From Dicyema japonicum (Eukaryota; Dicyemida; Rhombozoa; Dicyemidae): 53,971 nucleotides of DNA. The first letter of the stretch is position 1, and each line of letters starts with the position of its first letter. The notes beneath the pieces were generated by a model that worked only from the letters and a program-made list of their open reading frames with translations, was not told the origin of the DNA and made no database searches. The stretch spans positions 51,350 through 105,320 of the forward strand of contig RDEW01000094.1 in the NCBI GenBank assembly GCA_011109175.1, written 5' to 3'. Shown here in pieces: positions 51,537 to 53,971 of this stretch. Both the position numbers and the translations under genes were made by a program.

Positions 51537-53971
51537 ACTGGAAATCTTCACAATCCGTGGAGCATGACTTTCAGTGGTCTTCTTCTTTGTGGGTCTAATT
51601 GTTATTGAGATTGCATGAATATCGAGGATTTATCATAAATAGTTATTCAACAAAAACATCAAAGACGTCTTTGGGTTAATAAAACTAAGGGTTAAATATT
51701 TTGATACTATCCGAGGATTTTTTGTTTGTTCCACCTGTGATTGAACGTTGTTTGTTAATTATTAATCCGTATTATTTCGTTGGAAATAAACGGAATCTAT
51801 CTGATCGATTGTAGACATCAATAAAGTCTTCCACATGGCATGATATTGATGGCCTATGGATTTATGGTTGAAATAGACCTAAAACATTAAAATGGCTAAA
51901 CCCTTAATTTCATATTCTTTCATTCATAACGATTCGCAAGATTTTTAATGCTCTCAGAGGTCGTGATACAATGTATTCTCCAGTGTGCCATAATTATCAT
52001 ATAATGAGTCCAAGTGTACTAATTATTTCAGAAAGATTTTAGAAGTTAATAAGATCATTGATATTTGATAATAAATCCCAAAGTTTGTTGTTGGTTTGAA
52101 GAAATACGTTGTGTCAAAACAACTTCAACATTTCTATATTAGCTAAATTTACTTTAGAATACTCACTAGAGTGAGCAATATTAATTCTAAAAGTATGTAC
52201 AATATCTTACGTCTTCTCGATCTTATTGTTTATTTTAGAAAAACAATATTTTTATACCAAGTTTTGCGGACACAATGTGCAGGCAGTTGTCATCAAAATG
52301 TTTTTCACTTTGAGGTGAATATCAAAATTAACTTTGGTTATCATTGGGATATGTGCAGCTTTAAAAACGGTTTTTAATATTTCAAAAGATGTCTTTATTC
52401 ATTAAAAGATTATTTATTATTTTTTTCGATATCTCTTTCGAAAAGTGGAATCAATCAGCTAACTGATAGCACGAAATAGCATCATTTTATATAATTTACA
52501 CTTTGAGTTATTTCATTAAAAGTATGCGAGTATAGCTCCAAGTAGTATTGCAAGAGATGTGTTAATAAAAAATTTTTTTTCAATTTTGTATTAAAAAATT
52601 TTTGGGTAATCAATTATTATTAAAACAAAATATCAGAATGATCTCCGTCGAATATCGACGTTGACCAACTCTAAAAACTGCCGATTCTTACGTGAGACAT
52701 GGCTTTTTAGTGTAGTTAGGGGTCAAAGTTTATTTAGAAAACGAAGAGATTACTCTTGTTGTCCATGTTGTCTCAACAACGATTGGGTAGAACGTGAATC
52801 GATCGAGTAGCGTTTAGTAATTTTTCTTTTTGTCCTCATTGTTTTTTTGCGGATATGTGTGTTACCGCGCTTCGAAATTGTGAATGGGCCAAAAAGGGTT
52901 GACCAAGTAGCCTTAAATTAAAAATTAGCCAATAATAAAGAGAATGACTTTTTTAATAGAAAAAATTTCAAAATGTGGCCAATTTTCGGAGGTCGATTGT
53001 ATTCATATTTCTTCATTGATTTCCAATTTATTGCAAAAGATTAGCAATACAGCCCCATTTTCAAATCGTATCACTTTCGATTTGCTCAATTGATTTTTAA
53101 CCCATAAGACTTGAGTCAGAATTCAAAGACTGGTCTTTAAGGTATTTGACGATTTGGTCATTTTGACATATATTGGAAGATATCTCGAATCGCTGCATTA
53201 TAAATTAAATCAGCTTTCCGACATTTTCTGATGAAAATATGAGTGACATTTTCATAACTTTTATCTCACTTTCAAATTGATTAACGATCTTACGTATCTC
53301 TATGTTTCAATTGTAAGCGACAGGGTCTCAGATGCTATAGTAATGTTTCTTTAAATTATACTTATGAAACACTGCAATTATTCATCGGATGGAAATTCGA
53401 ATAATTAGTTCTTGAGAGCCGTCTTGTCATTCTGGGTTTGCCCTTCTAAAGTCCTACCGCCTAATCAAATTGATATCTTTGATTACCAGATGTCTCAACG
53501 GAAATCGACTGAAGGTGAACTGATCCTATACACAGTATTTCTTCTTTTCGAATCTTCAGTAATACTCGCTGAGAAACCTCTAAAGTGATGACTTGAGTAG
53601 ATTGCTTTTAAAGCTTTCCTTTATTTGTCGTTATTCCACTCAGCCTCTTGCTATCCATTGCCAAGTTCGATGGGTCCAATGCAAGTGAATCGGAATAACT
53701 GATATTCCCGAGTTGGCAAGTAGTCCGGAATAGTTTATGTTCTGAAATAACGGAATGACGACTTTGTAGATGAGAACAGAGCTATTAGTACTCGGAAACA
53801 AGAGCCACAAAATTATGAAATTATAATTTCGTAGTAGAATGTAGCTAAACGAAAATAACGTCCGCAAATATTTCTAACCAAAAAAAAACGAGAAGACAAT
53901 CCATAACATGAGCGATTCGGGTTTTCAAATAAAATATGGTTTTCATAGTCTATCACATTTCTGTACCTCAG
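51537..53971. other. Unassigned AT-rich DNA
   Basis: 2.4 kb without a recognisable gene, repeat or transposon end. Frames of 68 codons (52171-52377) and 75 codons (53640-53867) show no motif. It may be intergenic or hold genes cut by unrecognised short introns. Confidence 0.45.

Noticed and set aside
53640-53867. 75-codon minus-strand membrane-like protein
   Set aside because: No homology, AT-rich context and no supporting neighbours.
1-53971. tRNA or rRNA genes
   Set aside because: No cloverleaf with conserved T-loop or rRNA core sequence was recognised by reading; a covariance-model scan would be needed to exclude them fully.

Overview
This window reads as a repeat-dominated, AT-rich piece of a metazoan nuclear genome. 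One host gene is recognisable, WDR24 (a GATOR2/TORC1-pathway WD40 protein), present as two copies in opposite orientation. Most of the rest is non-LTR retrotransposons of at least five kinds, Tc1/mariner/pogo-type DNA transposons, an unclassified element with terminal inverted repeats, and a ~210-bp tandem satellite. I saw no bacterial-type operons, CRISPR array, tRNA or rRNA.

The most striking result is the intron structure of WDR24. Alignment to the known WDR24 protein architecture forces 13 introns of only about 17-24 nt. Removing them leaves exactly 718 codons from 40632 down to the stop at 38186. Two of these introns contain no stop and keep the frame, so they are invisible to ORF finding. 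Spliceosomal introns this short with a standard genetic code and an animal-type transposon load are known from dicyemid mesozoans. A dicyemid (or similar reduced animal) is my best but unproven guess for the source.

Layout. 1-8880: a TIR-type repeat split by three nested insertions: a 5'-truncated Jockey-like element (copy A), an R2-like element with a PHD finger and restriction-like endonuclease, and a CR1/ingi-like element with a 10-bp target duplication and a 2A-like peptide. 8890-9110: degenerate CCTAAC-rich DNA. 9.7-17.6 kb: minus-strand fragments of a second Jockey-like family, apparently head to tail, interrupted by a complete Jockey-like copy B (12692-16596, 14-bp target duplication). 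17.59-21.4 kb: ~18 copies of a ~210-bp repeat whose monomer runs in frame into reverse-transcriptase motif A. 21.4-30.5 kb: decayed DNA, a pogo-like element and a second R2-like element. 30.55-31.86 kb: another RT pseudogene. 32.99-34.31 kb: a Tc1/mariner element.

33.95-51.54 kb: a large inverted duplication, with arms of ~7.1 kb and a spacer of ~3.4 kb. Each arm carries WDR24, a second mariner-like element with a CR1-like element nested inside, and an unidentified conserved ORF. The left WDR24 is open. The right one has a nonsense codon, two destroyed splice acceptors and a frameshift. The right arm begins directly after the only ambiguous base in the window (n at 44435), so the inverted structure may partly be an assembly or haplotype join. 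51.5-54.0 kb holds nothing I can identify.
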